A DNA stretch of 64,000 nt. It comes from Crocinitomicaceae bacterium. Its GTDB lineage: Bacteria; Bacteroidota; Bacteroidia; Flavobacteriales_D; Crocinitomicaceae. The position numbers and the translations under genes were made by a program. This document shows positions 63,974 to 64,000 of the stretch, in pieces (the first letter of the stretch is position 1; every line of letters starts with the position of its first letter). The notes beneath the pieces are model-generated. The model was not told where the DNA came from. It ran no database searches and was given only the letters and a program-made list of their open reading frames with translations. Where the stretch lies: the NCBI GenBank assembly GCA_022447585.1, contig JAKVAR010000009.1, forward strand, positions 431,133-495,132. The letters are read 5' to 3'.

Positions 63974-64000
63974 ATGACGTTCATTTTGACATGTCTTTTA
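63974..64000 (+). CDS. Possible start of a gene cut by the window end
   Basis: An ATG at 63974 opens a frame of nine codons (MTFILTCLL) to the window end; the residues are hydrophobic like a signal peptide. Too short to judge. Confidence 0.2.

Overview
The window is ordinary chromosomal DNA of a Bacteroidota bacterium, almost certainly Flavobacteriales and possibly close to Crocinitomicaceae/Cryomorphaceae (family-level placement is a guess). The evidence is the low GC, the many proteins with type IX secretion (T9SS) C-terminal sorting domains, an S46 dipeptidyl-peptidase, a SusC-like/OMP_b-brl_3 barrel, the long Bacteroidota forms of LepB, NusB and GAPDH, DUF5606/DUF4294/DUF5683/DUF3276 proteins, and promoters of the Bacteroidota type (TTG, about 19 nt, TAnnTTTG). 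The housekeeping sigma factor that reads such promoters is encoded here (43955-44821). I see no phage, insertion sequence, CRISPR array or rRNA.

Layout. 1-459: tail of an S46 peptidase, then a terminator. 523-2947: three tandem paralogous membrane-anchored TerB/J-domain proteins. 2957-4465: divergent LuxC-type acyl-CoA reductase and dicluster ferredoxin. 4575-4682: SRP RNA. 4906-9070: fructose-6-phosphate aldolase, copper ATPase CopA, HMA chaperone-like protein and a serine hydrolase. 9067-13616: NTF2-like protein and two subtilases. 13698-16213: DUF5606 protein, M3 oligopeptidase, tRNA-Met(CAT). 16434-27336: START-like protein, LptF/G permease, two glycosyltransferases, RibBA, LolD, TIGR02757, BatA-type vWA protein, dihydroorotase-like protein, methyltransferase. 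27448-30822: a 44-aa small ORF and a marR-osmC-OMP operon on the minus strand with a clear promoter and palindromic operator. 31022-35881: T9SS C25 peptidase, lipoprotein and T9SS adhesin-like protein, with near-identical terminators on both sides of the last. 35888-42205: a minus-strand chain dapF, unknown, GNAT, mltG, glycosylasparaginase, beta-mannosidase. 42340-46351: HtrA, RpoD, GAPDH. 46415-52242: GldL-like mini protein, Omp28-like T9SS protein, lipoproteins, DUF4294, YajC, DUF1573, NusB, leucine dehydrogenase. 52327-63865: ABC exporter, PUR protein, then the chain parA-parB-DUF5683-dapB-lepB-wbqC-nuclease, then DEAD-box helicase, YcxB-like and DUF5684 proteins.

Together the genes cover envelope and secretion (LptF/G, LolD, LepB, YajC, HtrA, MltG), chromosome segregation (ParAB), lysine/peptidoglycan precursor synthesis (DapB, DapF), riboflavin synthesis, copper export, and peptide and glycoprotein scavenging (DPP7-like, subtilases, C25, M3, beta-mannosidase plus glycosylasparaginase). 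I found no clearly new multi-gene defence-type system. The best leads are the triple TerB/J-domain array, the marR-osmC-barrel operon with its operator inside the promoter spacer, the T9SS gene bracketed by repeated terminators (one a perfect 48-bp palindrome), and a dihydroorotase homologue lacking its HxH metal motif.
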